A stretch of DNA of 64,000 nt from Euglena gracilis. Taxonomy: Eukaryota; Euglenozoa; Euglenophyceae; Euglenales; Euglenaceae. The stretch lies in the NCBI GenBank assembly GCA_900893395.1, contig CAAHFI011296743.1, positions 1 to 64,000 of the forward strand, read 5' to 3'. Shown here in pieces: positions 1 through 11,355 of the stretch (within the stretch, counting starts at the first letter, position 1; each line of letters opens with the position of its first letter). The position numbers and the translations under genes were made by a program. Under the pieces are notes generated by a model, which had not been told where the DNA came from, searched no databases, and saw nothing but the letters and a program-made list of their open reading frames with translations.

Positions 1-3000
1 GTGCCTGGGACCTATGGAACTGGGTCAGCGGGGCCCGGGTAACAAGGAACCTGGCTTGAGGTCCAGAACCGGGGTATACCAGGAAACGATTGGCACTCTT
101 GAGCTGAGGAGGAATTTCACCCGGATTCACCCGGAACGGTGTCTAGGGGTGTAATCAGCGGAAGATTTGGAGGGTCTCGGGTGAATGGGTGCCTGGGACC
201 CTATGGAATGGGGTCAGCGGGGCCGGTAACAAGGAACCTGGTTGAGGTCAGAACAGGGATAACCAGAAACGATTGGCACTCAGTCGAGCTGAAGGAGGCA
301 GTTCACCCGGATTCCCGGAACGGTGTCTAGGGGTGTGAAATACATGCAGCCGGAAGATTTGGAGGGGTCAATCCGTGTGAATCGGGTGCCTGGGACCCTA
401 TGGAACTGGGGTCAGCGGGGGCCCGGGTAACAAGGAACCTGGCTTGAGGTCCAGAACGGGGATATACCAGGAAACCGATTGGCACCTCAGTCGAGCTGAA
501 GGAGGCAGATTTTCACCACGGATTCACCGGAACGCGTGTTAGGGTGTGAATACATGCGGAAGATTGGAGGGTCAATCCGGTTGATCGGGTGCTGGGACCC
601 TATGGAACTGGGTCAGCGGGGCCCGGTAAAGGAACTGGCTTGAGTCAGCCGGGGTTCAGGAACACCGATTGGCATCAGTCGAGTGAAGGAGGCAGTTTTC
701 ACCGGATTCACCCGGAAGCGTGTCTAGGGGTGTGAAATACATGCGCGGAAGATTTGGAGGGTCAATCCGGTGAATCGGGTGCTGGGACTGGAACTGGGTC
801 AGCGGGCCCGGGTAACAAGGAACCTGGCTTGAGGTCAACCGGGTATAACCAGGAAACCGATTGGCACCTCAGTCGAGCTGAAGAGAGATTTCACCGGATT
901 CAGGAACGCGTGTCTAGGGGTGTGAAATACATGCAGCCGGAAGATTTGGAGGGTCAATCCGGTGAATCGGGTGCCTGGGACCTATGGAACTGGGGTGCGG
1001 GGGGGGTAACAAGGAACCTGGCTTGAGGTCCAGAACCGGTTAACAGGAAACCGATTGGCACCTCAGTCGAGCTGAAGGAGGCAGATTTCACCGGATTCAC
1101 CCGGAACACGGTGTCTAGGGTGTGAAATACATGCCCGATTTTTGGAGGGTCAATCGGGTAATCGGGTGCTGGGACCTATGGAACTGGGGGTCAGCGGGGG
1201 CCGGGTAACAGAACCTGGCTTGAGGTCCAGAACGGGGTATACCAGGAACCGATTGGCACCTCAGTCGAGCTGAAGGAGGCAGATTTCACCCGGATTCACC
1301 CGGAACGCGTGTCTAGGGGTGTGAAATACATGCAGCCGGAAGATTTGGAGGGGTTCCGGGTGATCGGGTGCCTGGGACCTATGGAACTGGGGTCAGCGGG
1401 CCCGGGTAACAAGAACCTGGTGAGGTCCAGAACCGGGTATAACCAGGAAACCGATTGGCACCTCAGTCGAGCTTGAAGGAGGCAGATTTTCACCGGATTC
1501 ACCGGAACGGTGTCTAGGGGTGTGAAATACAGCAGCCGGAGATTTGGGGGGTCAATCGGGTGAATCGGGTGCCTGGGACCTATGGAACTGGGGTCAGCGG
1601 GGGCCCGGGTAAGGAACCTGGCTTGAGGTCCAGAAGGGTATAACCAGGAACCGATGGACTCCAGTCGAGCTGAAGGAGGCAGATTTCACCCGGATTCCGG
1701 AACGCGTGTCTGGTGTGAAATACATGCAGCCGGAGTTTTGAGGGTCAATCGGGTGATCGGGTGCTGGGACCTATGGAACTGGGTCAGCGGGGCCGGGTAA
1801 CAAGAACCTGGCTTGAGGTCCAGAACCGGGTATAACCAGGAACCGATTGGCACCTCAGTCGAGCTGAAGGAGGCAGATTTCACCCGGATTCACCCGGAAC
1901 GCGTGTCTAGGGGTGTGAAATACATGCAGCCGGAAGATTTGGAGGGGTCAATCCGGGTGAATCGGGTGCCTGGGATATGGAATGGGGTCCGGGTAACAAG
2001 GAACTGGCTTGAGGTCCAGAACGGGTATAACAGGAAACCGATTGGCACCTCAGTCGAGCTGAAGGAGGCAGATTTCACCCGGATTCACCGGAACGCTGTC
2101 TAGGGGTGTAAATACATGCAGCGGAAGATTTGTCAATCGGTGAATGGGTGCCTGGACTATGGAACTGGGGTCAGGGGGCCGGGTAACAAGGAACCTGGTT
2201 GAGGTCCAGAACGGGTATAACCAGGAAACCGATTGGCACCTCAGTCGAGCTGAAGGAGGCATTTCACCCGGATTCACCCGGAACGCGTGTCTAGGGTGTG
2301 AAATACATGCAGCCGGAAGATTTGGAGGGTCAATCCGGGTGAATCGGTGCCTGGGACCTATGGAACTGGGGTCAGCGGGGGCCGGGTAACAAGGAACCTG
2401 GCTTGAGGTCCAGAACGGGTTAAACAGGAAACCGATTGGACACCTCAGTCGAGCTGAAGGAGCAGATTTCCGGATTCACCCGGAACGCGTGTTAGGGGTG
2501 TGAATACATGCACGGAAGATTTGGAGGGTCAATCCGGGTGAATCGGGTGCCTGGGACCCTATGGAACTGGGGTCAGCGGGGGCCGGTAACAAGAACCTGG
2601 CTTGAGGTCCAGAACCGGGGTATAACAGGAAACCGATTGGCCTCAGTCGAGCTGAAGGAGGCAGATTTCACCCGGATTCACCCGGAACGGTGTCTAGGGG
2701 TGTGAATACATGCAGCCGGAAGATTTGGAGGGGTCAATCCGGGTGAATCGGGTGCCTGGGACCCTATGGAACTGGGGTCAGCGGGGGCCGGGTAACAAGG
2801 AACCTGGCTTGAGGTCCAGAACGGGGTATAACCAGGAAACGATTGGCACCTCAGTCGAGCTGAAGGAGGCAGATTTCACCCGGAACCGGAAGCGTGTCTA
2901 GGGGTGTGAATACATGCAGCCGGAAGATTTGGAGGGGTCAATCCGGTGAATGGGTGCCTGGGACCTATGGAACTGGGGTGGGGGGGCCGGTAACAAGGAA

Positions 3001-3215
3001 CCTGGCTTGAGGTCCAGAACGGGGTATAACCAGGAAACGATTGCACCTCAGTCGAGCTGAAGGAGGCAGATTTCACCGGATTCACCCGGAACGCGTGTCT
3101 AGGGGTGTGAAATACATGCAGCCGGAGATTTGGAGGGGTCAATCCGGGTGAATCGGGTGCCTGGGACCCTATGGAACTGGGGTCAGCGGGGGCCGGGTAC
3201 AAGGAACCTGCTTGA
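1..3215 (+). repeat. Left ragged segment of the array
   Basis: About 16 units with intervals mostly of 184-209 bp. Almost every unit has several differences from the core monomer, and these are overwhelmingly one-base losses, often inside G, C or A runs. A few are small losses of several bases (around 781-800 and 1,131-1,145) or small gains (around 516 and 2,440). Base substitutions are rare. At about 3,215 the sequence becomes almost perfect within one or two units. No gene is supported; open frames of 60-108 codons here come from shifting frames in the repeat. The segment may be low-quality consensus rather than truly diverged repeats. Confidence 0.85.
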
Positions 3216-6200
3216 GGTCCAGAACCGGGGTATAACCAGGAAACCGATTGGCACCTCAGTCGAGCTGAAGGAGGCAGATTTCACCCGGATTCACCCGGAA
3301 CGCGTGTCTAGGGGTGTGAAATACATGCAGCCGGAAGATTTGGAGGGGTCAATCCGGGTGAATCGGGTGCCTGGGACCCTATGGAACTGGGGTCAGCGGG
3401 GCCCGGGTAACAAGGAACCTGGCTTGAGGTCCAGAACCGGGGTATAACCAGGAAACCGATTGGCACCTCAGTCGAGCTGAAGGAGGCAGATTTCACCCGG
3501 ATTCACCCGGAACGCGTGTCTAGGGGTGTGAAATACATGCAGCCGGAAGATTTGGAGGGGTCAATCCGGGTGAATCGGGTGCCTGGGACCCTATGGAACT
3601 GGGGTCAGCGGGGGCCCGGGTAACAAGGAACCTGGCTTGAGGTCCAGAACCGGGGTATAACCAGGAAACCGATTGGCACCTCAGTCGAGCTGAAGGAGGC
3701 AGATTTCACCCGGATTCACCGGAACGCGTGTCTAGGGGTGTGAAATACATGCAGCCGGAAGATTTGGAGGGGTCAATCCGGGTGAATCGGGTGCCTGGGA
3801 CCCTATGGAACTGGGGTCAGCGGGGGCCCGGGTAACAAGGAACCTGGCTTGAGGTCCAGAACCGGGGTATAACCAGGAAACCGATTGGCACCTCAGTCGA
3901 GCTGAAGGAGGCAGATTTCACCCGGATTCACCCGGAACGCGTGTCTAGGGTGTGAAATACATGCAGCCGGAAGATTTGGAGGGGTCAATCCGGGTGAATC
4001 GGGTGCCTGGGACCCTATGGAACTGGGGTCAGCGGGGCCCGGGTAACAAGGAACCTGGCTTGAGGTCCAGAACCGGGGTATAACCAGGAAACCGATTGGC
4101 ACCTCAGTCGAGCTGAAGGAGGCAGATTTCACCCGGATTCACCCGGAACGCGTGTCTAGGGGTGTGAAATACATGCAGCCGGAAGATTTGGAGGGGTCAA
4201 TCCGGGTGAATCGGGTGCCTGGGACCCTATGGAACTGGGGTCAGCGGGGGCCGGGTAACAAGGAACCTGGCTTGAGGTCCAGAACCGGGGTATAACCAGG
4301 AAACCGATTGGCACCTCAGTCGAGCTGAAGGAGGCAGATTTCACCCGGATTCACCCGGAACGCGTGTCTAGGGGTGTGAAATACATGCAGCCGGAAGATT
4401 TGGAGGGGTCAATCCGGGTGAATCGGGTGCCTGGGACCCTATGGAACTGGGGTCAGCGGGGGCCCGGGTAACAAGGAACCTGGCTTGAGGTCCAGAACCG
4501 GGGTATAACCAGGAAACCGATTGGCACCTCAGTCGAGCTGAAGGAGGCAGATTTCACCCGGATTCACCCGGAACGCGTGTCTAGGGGTGTGAAATACATG
4601 CAGCCGGAAGATTTGGAGGGGTCAATCCGGGTGAATCGGGTGCCTGGGACCCTATGGAACTGGGGTCAGCGGGGCCCGGGTAACAAGGAACCTGGCTTGA
4701 GGTCCAGAACCGGGGTATAACCAGGAAACCGATTGGCACCTCAGTCGAGCTGAAGGAGGCAGATTTCACCCGGATTCACCCGGAACGCGTGTCTAGGGGT
4801 GTGAAATACATGCAGCCGGAAGATTTGGAGGGGTCAATCCGGGTGAATCGGGTGCCTGGGACCCTATGGAACTGGGGTCAGCGGGGGCCCGGGTAACAAG
4901 GAACCTGGCTTGAGGTCCAGAACCGGGGTATAACCAGGAAACCGATTGGCACCTCAGTCGAGCTGAAGGAGGCAGATTTCACCCGGATTCACCCGGAACG
5001 CGTGTCTAGGGGTGTGAAATACATGCAGCCGGAAGTTTGGAGGGGTCAATCCGGGTGAATCGGGTGCCTGGGACCCTATGGAACTGGGGTCAGCGGGGGC
5101 CCGGGTAACAAGGAACCTGGCTTGAGGTCCAGAACCGGGGTATAACCAGGAAACCGATTGGCACCTCAGTCGAGCTGAAGGAGGCAGATTTCACCCGGAT
5201 TCACCCGGAACGCGTGTCTAGGGGTGTGAAATACATGCAGCCGGAAGATTTGGAGGGGTCAATCCGGGTGAATCGGGTGCCTGGGACCCTATGGAACTGG
5301 GGTCAGCGGGGGCCCGGGTAACAAGGAACCTGGCTTGAGGTCCAGAACCGGGGTATAACCAGGAAACCGATTGGCACCTCAGTCGAGCTGAAGGAGGCAG
5401 ATTTCACCCGGATTCACCCGGAACGCGTGTCTAGGGGTGTGAAATACATGCAGCCGGAAGATTTGGAGGGGTCAATCCGGGTGAATCGGGTGCCTGGGAC
5501 CCTATGGAACTGGGGTCAGCGGGGGCCCGGGTAACAAGGAACCTGGCTTGAGGTCCAGAACCGGGGTATAACCAGGAAACCGATTGGCACCTCAGTCGAG
5601 CTGAAGGAGGCAGATTTCACCCGGATTCACCCGGAACGCGTGTCTAGGGGTGTGAAATACATGCAGCCGGAAGATTTGGAGGGGTCAATCCGGGTGAATC
5701 GGGTGCCTGGGACCCTATGGAACTGGGGTCAGCGGGGGCCCGGGTAACAAGGAACCTGGCTTGAGGTCCAGAACCGGGGTATAACCAGGAAACCGATTGG
5801 CACCTCAGTCGAGCTGAAGGAGGCAGATTTCACCCGGATTCACCCGGAACGCGTGTCTAGGGGTGTGAAATACATGCAGCCGGAAGATTTGGAGGGTCAA
5901 TCCGGGTGAATCGGGTGCCTGGGACCCTATGGAACTGGGGTCAGCGGGGGCCCGGGTAACAAGGAACCTGGCTTGAGGTCCAGAACCGGGGTATAACCAG
6001 GAAACCGATTGGCACCTCAGTCGAGCTGAAGGAGGCAGATTTCACCCGGATTCACCCGGAACGCGTGTCTAGGGGTGTGAAATACATGCAGCCGGAAGAT
6101 TTGGAGGGGTCAATCCGGGTGAATCGGGTGCCTGGGACCCTATGGAACTGGGGTCAGCGGGGCCCGGGTAACAAGGAACCTGGCTTGAGGTCCAGAACCG

Positions 6201-9200
6201 GGTATAACCAGGAAACCGATTGGCACCTCAGTCGAGCTGAAGGAGGCAGATTTCACCCGGATTCACCCGGAACGCGTGTCTAGGGGTGTGAAATACATGC
6301 AGCCGGAAGATTTGGAGGGGTCAATCCGGGTGAATCGGGTGCCTGGGACCCTATGGAACTGGGGTCAGCGGGGCCCGGGTAACAAGGAACCTGGCTTGAG
6401 GTCCAGAACCGGGGTATAACCAGGAAACCGATTGGCACCTCAGTCGAGCTGAAGGAGGCAGATTTCACCCGGATTCACCCGGAACGCGTGTCTAGGGGTG
6501 TGAAATACATGCAGCCGGAAGATTTGGAGGGGTCAATCCGGGTGAATCGGGTGCCTGGGACCCTATGGAACTGGGGTCAGCGGGGCCCGGGTAACAAGGA
6601 ACCTGGCTTGAGGTCCAGAACCGGGGTATAACCAGGAAACCGATTGGCACCTCAGTCGAGCTGAAGGAGGCAGATTTCACCCGGATTCACCCGGAACGCT
6701 GTCTAGGGGTGTGAAATACATGCAGCCGGAAGATTTGGAGGGGTCAATCCGGGTGAATCGGGTGCCTGGGACCCTATGGAACTGGGGTCAGCGGGGCCCG
6801 GGTAACAAGGAACCTGGCTTGAGGTCCAGAACCGGGGTATAACCAGGAAACCGATTGGCACCTCAGTCGAGCTGAAGGAGGCAGATTTCACCCGGATTCA
6901 CCCGGAACGCGTGTCTAGGGGTGTGAAATACATGCAGCCGGAAGATTTGGAGGGGTCAATCCGGGTGAATCGGGTGCCTGGGACCCTATGGAACTGGGGT
7001 CAGCGGGGGCCCGGGTAACAAGGAACCTGGCTTGAGGTCCAGAACCGGGGTATAACCAGGAAACCGATTGGCACCTCAGTCGAGCTGAAGGAGGCAGATT
7101 TCACCCGGATTCACCCGGAACGCGTGTCTAGGGGTGTGAAATACATGCAGCCGGAAGATTTGGAGGGGTCAATCCGGGTGAATCGGGTGCCTGGGACCCT
7201 ATGGAACTGGGGTCAGCGGGGCCCGGGTAACAAGGAACCTGGCTTGAGGTCCAGAACCGGGGTATAACCAGGAAACCGATTGGCACCTCAGTCGAGCTGA
7301 AGGAGGCAGATTTCACCCGGATTCACCCGGAACGCGTGTCTAGGGGTGTGAAATACATGCAGCCGGAAGATTTGGAGGGGTCAATCCGGGTGAATCGGGT
7401 GCCTGGGACCCTATGGAACTGGGGTCAGCGGGGGCCCGGGTAACAAGGAACCTGGCTTGAGGTCCAGAACCGGGTATAACCAGGAAACCGATTGGCACCT
7501 CAGTCGAGCTGAAGGAGGCAGATTTCACCCGGATTCACCCGGAACGCGTGTCTAGGGGTGTGAAATACATGCAGCCGGAAGATTTGGAGGGTCAATCCGG
7601 GTGAATCGGGTGCCTGGGACCCTATGGAACTGGGGTCAGCGGGGCCCGGGTAACAAGGAACCTGGCTTGAGGTCCAGAACCGGGGTATAACCAGGAAACC
7701 GATTGGCACCTCAGTCGAGCTGAAGGAGGCAGATTTCACCCGGATTCACCCGGAACGCGTGTCTAGGGGTGTGAAATACATGCAGCCGGAAGATTTGGAG
7801 GGGTCAATCCGGGTGAATCGGGTGCCTGGGACCCTATGGAACTGGGGTCAGCGGGGGCCCGGGTAACAAGGAACCTGGCTTGAGGTCCAGAACCGGGGTA
7901 TAACCAGGAAACCGATTGGCACCTCAGTCGAGCTGAAGGAGGCAGATTTCACCCGGATTCACCCGGAACGCGTGTCTAGGGGTGTGAAATACATGCAGCC
8001 GGAAGATTTGGAGGGGTCAATCCGGGTGAATCGGGTGCCTGGGACCCTATGGAACTGGGGTCAGCGGGGGCCCGGGTAACAAGGAACCTGGCTTGAGGTC
8101 CAGAACCGGGTATAACCAGGAAACCGATTGGCACCTCAGTCGAGCTGAAGGAGGCAGATTTCACCCGGATTCACCCGGAACGCGTGTCTAGGGGTGTGAA
8201 ATACATGCAGCCGGAAGATTTGGAGGGGTCAATCCGGGTGAATCGGGTGCCTGGGACCCTATGGAACTGGGGTCAGCGGGGCCCGGGTAACAAGGAACCT
8301 GGCTTGAGGTCCAGAACCGGGGTATAACCAGGAAACCGATTGGCACCTCAGTCGAGCTGAAGGAGGCAGATTTCACCCGGAAACGCGTGTCTAGGGGTGT
8401 GAAATACATGCAGCCGGAAGATTTGGAGGGGTCAATCCGGGTGAATCGGGTGCCTGGGACCCTATGGAACTGGGGTCAGCGGGGGCCCGGGTAACAAGGA
8501 ACCTGGCTTGAGGTCCAGAACCGGGTATAACCAGGAAACCGATTGGCACCTCAGTCGAGCTGAAGGAGGCAGATTTCACCGGATTCACCCGGAACGCGTG
8601 TCTAGGGGTGTGAAATACATGCAGCCGGAAGATTTGGAGGGGTCAATCCGGGTGAATCGGGTGCCTGGGACCCTATGGAACTGGGGTCAGCGGGGCCCGG
8701 GTAACAAGGAACCTGGCTTGAGGTCCAGAACCGGGGTATAACCAGGAAACCGATTGGCACCTCAGTCGAGCTGAAGGAGGCAGATTTCACCCGGATTCAC
8801 CCGGAACGCGTGTCTAGGGGTGTGAAATACATGCAGCCGGAAGATTTGGAGGGTCAATCCGGGTGAATCGGGTGCCTGGGACCCTATGGAACTGGGGTCA
8901 GCGGGGGCCCGGGTAACAAGGAACCTGGCTTGAGGTCCAGAACCGGGGTATAACCAGGAAACCGATTGGCACCTCAGTCGAGCTGAAGGAGGCAGATTTC
9001 ACCCGGATTCACCCGGAACGCGTGTCTAGGGGTGTGAAATACATGCAGCCGGAAGATTTGGAGGGGTCAATCCGGGTGAATCGGGTGCCTGGGACCCTAT
9101 GGAACTGGGGTCAGCGGGGGCCCGGGTAACAAGGAACCTGGCTTGAGGTCCAGAACCGGGGTATAACCAGGAAACCGATTGGCACCTCAGTCGAGCTGAA

Positions 9201-11140
9201 GGAGGCAGATTTCACCCGGATTCACCCGGAACGCGTGTCTAGGGGTGTGAAATACATGCAGCCGGAAGATTTGGAGGGGTCAATCCGGGTGAATCGGGTG
9301 CCTGGGACCCTATGGAACTGGGGTCAGCGGGGGCCCGGGTAACAAGGAACCTGGCTTGAGGTCCAGAACCGGGGTATAACCAGGAAACCGATTGGCACCT
9401 CAGTCGAGCTGAAGGAGGCAGATTTCACCCGGATTCACCCGGAACGCGTGTCTAGGGGTGTGAAATACATGCAGCCGGAAGATTTGGAGGGGTCAATCCG
9501 GGTGAATCGGGTGCCTGGGACCCTATGGAACTGGGGTCAGCGGGGCCCGGGTAACAAGGAACCTGGCTTGAGGTCCAGAACCGGGGTATAACCAGGAAAC
9601 CGATTGGCACCTCAGTCGAGCTGAAGGAGGCAGATTTCACCCGGATTCACCCGGAACGCGTGTCTAGGGGTGTGAAATACATGCAGCCGGAAGATTTGGA
9701 GGGGTCAATCCGGGTGAATCGGGTGCCTGGGACCCTATGGAACTGGGGTCAGCGGGGCCCGGGTAACAAGGAACCTGGCTTGAGGTCCAGAACCGGGGTA
9801 TAACCAGGAAACCGATTGGCACCTCAGTCGAGCTGAAGGAGGCAGATTTCACCCGGATTCACCCGGAACGCGTGTCTAGGGGTGTGAAATACATGCAGCC
9901 GGAAGATTTGGAGGGGTCAATCCGGGTGAATCGGGTGCCTGGGACCCTATGGAACTGGGGTCAGCGGGGCCCGGGTAACAAGGAACCTGGCTTGAGGTCC
10001 AGAACCGGGGTATAACCAGGAAACCGATTGGCACCTCAGTCGAGCTGAAGGAGGCAGATTTCACCCGGATTCACCCGGAACGCGTGTCTAGGGGTGTGAA
10101 ATACATGCAGCCGGAAGATTTGGAGGGGTCAATCCGGGTGAATCGGGTGCCTGGGACCCTATGGAACTGGGGTCAGCGGGGGCCCGGGTAACAAGGAACC
10201 TGGCTTGAGGTCCAGAACCGGGGTATAACCAGGAAACCGATTGGCACCTCAGTCGAGCTGAAGGAGGCAGATTTCACCCGGATTCACCCGGAACGCGTGT
10301 CTAGGGTGTGAAATACATGCAGCCGGAAGATTTGGAGGGGTCAATCCGGGTGAATCGGGTGCCTGGGACCCTATGGAACTGGGGTCAGCGGGGGCCCGGG
10401 TAACAAGGAACCTGGCTTGAGGTCCAGAACCGGGGTATAACCAGGAAACCGATTGGCACCTCAGTCGAGCTGAAGGAGGCAGATTTCACCCGGATTCACC
10501 CGGAACGCGTGTCTAGGGGTGTGAAATACATGCAGCCGGAAGATTTGGAGGGGTCAATCCGGGTGAATCGGGTGCCTGGGACCCTATGGAACTGGGGTCA
10601 GCGGGGGCCCGGGTAACAAGGAACCTGGCTTGAGGTCCAGAACCGGGGTATAACCAGGAAACCGATTGGCACCTCAGTCGAGCTGAAGGAGGCAGATTTC
10701 ACCCGGATTCACCCGGAACGCGTGTCTAGGGGTGTGAAATACATGCAGCCGGAAGATTTGGAGGGGTCAATCCGGGTGAATCGGGTGCCTGGGACCCTAT
10801 GGAACTGGGGTCAGCGGGGGCCCGGGTAACAAGGAACCTGGCTTGAGGTCCAGAACCGGGGTATAACCAGGAAACCGATTGGCACCTCAGTCGAGCTGAA
10901 GGAGGCAGATTTCACCCGGATTCACCCGGAACGCGTGTCTAGGGGTGTGAAATACATGCAGCCGGAAGATTTGGAGGGGTCAATCCGGGTGAATCGGGTG
11001 CCTGGGACCCTATGGAACTGGGGTCAGCGGGGCCCGGGTAACAAGGAACCTGGCTTGAGGTCCAGAACCGGGGTATAACCAGGAAACCGATTGGCACCTC
11101 AGTCGAGCTGAAGGAGGCAGATTTCACCCGGATTCACCCG
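3216..11140 (+). repeat. Near-perfect segment, mixed 212/213-bp units
   Basis: About 37 units. The main difference is the G run at unit 101-105, which has five G in some units and four in others. Four-G units include those near 3,400, 4,033, 4,672, 6,160, 6,372, 6,583, 6,795, 7,219, 7,642, 8,280, 8,693, 9,543, 9,755, 9,967 and 11,032, with runs of consecutive four-G units at 6.1-6.8 kb and 9.5-10.0 kb. Other single losses occur in GGGG at unit 14-17 (about 3,948 and 10,305), unit 48-51 (5,893, 7,590, 8,850) and unit 143-146 (6,200, 7,471, 8,108, 8,522). One unit near 8,380 lacks about 7 bp of the 10-bp duplication. No regular higher-order pattern is evident. Confidence 0.85.
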
Positions 11141-11187
11141 GAACGCGTGTCTAGGGGTGTGAAATACATGCAGCCGGAAGATTTGGA

Positions 11188-11218
11188 GGGGTCAATCCGG
11201 GTGAATCGGGTGCCTGGG
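11188..11218 (+). other. G-quadruplex motif, once per monomer (representative copy)
   Basis: Unit positions 48-78 contain four G tracts of 4, 3, 3 and 3 bases separated by loops of 7, 6 and 5 bases. This fits the usual G3+N1-7 four-tract rule on the + strand. Further G runs at unit 92-95, 101-105 and 109-111 could give alternative folds with one 13-base loop. The motif is intact in every core unit, so the core alone holds about 137 copies and the window up to about 300, fewer where ragged units have lost a G. Folding is predicted from sequence only. Confidence 0.7.
11195..11211 (+). promoter_or_regulatory. CENP-B-box-like 17-mer, once per monomer (representative copy)
   Basis: The mammalian CENP-B box consensus is NTTCGNNNNANNCGGGN, with nine essential bases. 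Unit 55-71 reads ATCCGGGTGAATCGGGT. TTCG is TCCG here (one mismatch), the central A is present at unit 64, and CGGG is present at unit 67-70, so 8 of 9 essential bases match. For a GC-rich unit scanned on both strands I estimate roughly a 5-10% chance of an 8/9 match, so this is suggestive only. The site lies inside the quadruplex motif and one inverted-repeat arm. No protein-binding evidence exists here. Confidence 0.3.
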
Positions 11219-11240
11219 ACCCTATGGAACTGGGGTCAGC

Positions 11241-11251
11241 GGGGGCCCGGG
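11241..11251 (+). other. GC-only palindrome run (overlapping ApaI and SmaI sites)
   Basis: GGGGGCCCGGG at unit 101-111 contains GGGCCC and CCCGGG overlapping by three bases. The leading G run is the most frequent length-variable site in the window, with five G in the core and four in many flanking units, and this alone explains the 212 versus 213-bp unit classes between 3.2 and 11.1 kb. It is also the left edge of the zone most often deleted after 59.5 kb. Confidence 0.8.
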
Positions 11252-11257
11252 TAACAA

Positions 11258-11276
11258 GGAACCTGGCTTGAGGTCC
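11258..11276 (+). other. Small imperfect hairpin
   Basis: Unit 118-136: GGAACCT and AGGTCC can pair over six base pairs with one bulged A and a six-base loop. It recurs in every clean unit. Its position matches the stretch most often shortened in the right terminal segment, which may be coincidence. No function is implied. Confidence 0.45.
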
Positions 11277-11309
11277 AGAACCGGGGTATAACCAGGAAAC
11301 CGATTGGCA

Positions 11310-11327
11310 CCTCAGTCGAGCTGAAGG
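11310..11327 (+). other. Small imperfect hairpin
   Basis: Unit 170-187: CCTCAG and CTGAAGG can pair over six base pairs with one bulged A and a five-base loop (TCGAG). This part of the monomer (about unit 150-195) is the best conserved even in ragged and scrambled units, so it is a dependable anchor for aligning them. Confidence 0.4.
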
Positions 11328-11335
11328 AGGCAGAT

Positions 11336-11355
11336 TTCACCCGGATTCACCCGGA
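11336..11355 (+). repeat. Perfect 10-bp tandem duplication at the monomer junction
   Basis: TTCACCCGGA occurs twice in direct succession at 11,336-11,345 and 11,346-11,355 (unit 196-205, and 206-213 plus 1-2). The pair makes up most of one arm of the junction inverted repeat. The opposite arm at unit 56-72 holds a degenerate version of the complementary doublet, with one base missing. The unit near 8,380 appears to have contracted here, as expected for slippage between direct repeats. Confidence 0.85.

Larger units (their letters stand above)
11141..11353 (+). repeat. Reference monomer of the satellite (213 bp)
   Basis: This unit represents the invariant core and is the coordinate frame used in the other entries (unit position 1 = base 11,141, starting GAACGCG). 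Hand-counted composition is G 76, C 49, A 51, T 37, or 58.7% GC. The + strand has nine runs of three or more G, at unit positions 14-17, 48-51, 59-61, 68-70, 76-78, 92-95, 101-105, 109-111 and 143-146, against four runs of three C. There are 12 CpG. Single-copy restriction landmarks are MluI (unit 3-8), ApaI (103-108) and SmaI (106-111). Total digestion with any of them should release a 213-bp ladder from clean DNA. The starting phase is arbitrary because the array has no visible beginning. Confidence 0.95.

Noticed and set aside
3308-3496. Minus-strand open frame of 62 codons recurring every unit, also at 4,156, 6,280, 6,492, 9,452, 25,635, 40,117, 43,303 and elsewhere
   Set aside because: It repeats with the satellite period, ends at the same stops in each unit, appears or changes its middle residues only when a G run changes length, and resembles no protein family I know. 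It is a by-product of the repeat.
11281-11290. TATA-like string in GGGGTATAACC as a promoter
   Set aside because: It is present in every unit with no gene downstream and no supporting initiator or other elements. A short AT-rich word in a repeat is not evidence of a promoter.
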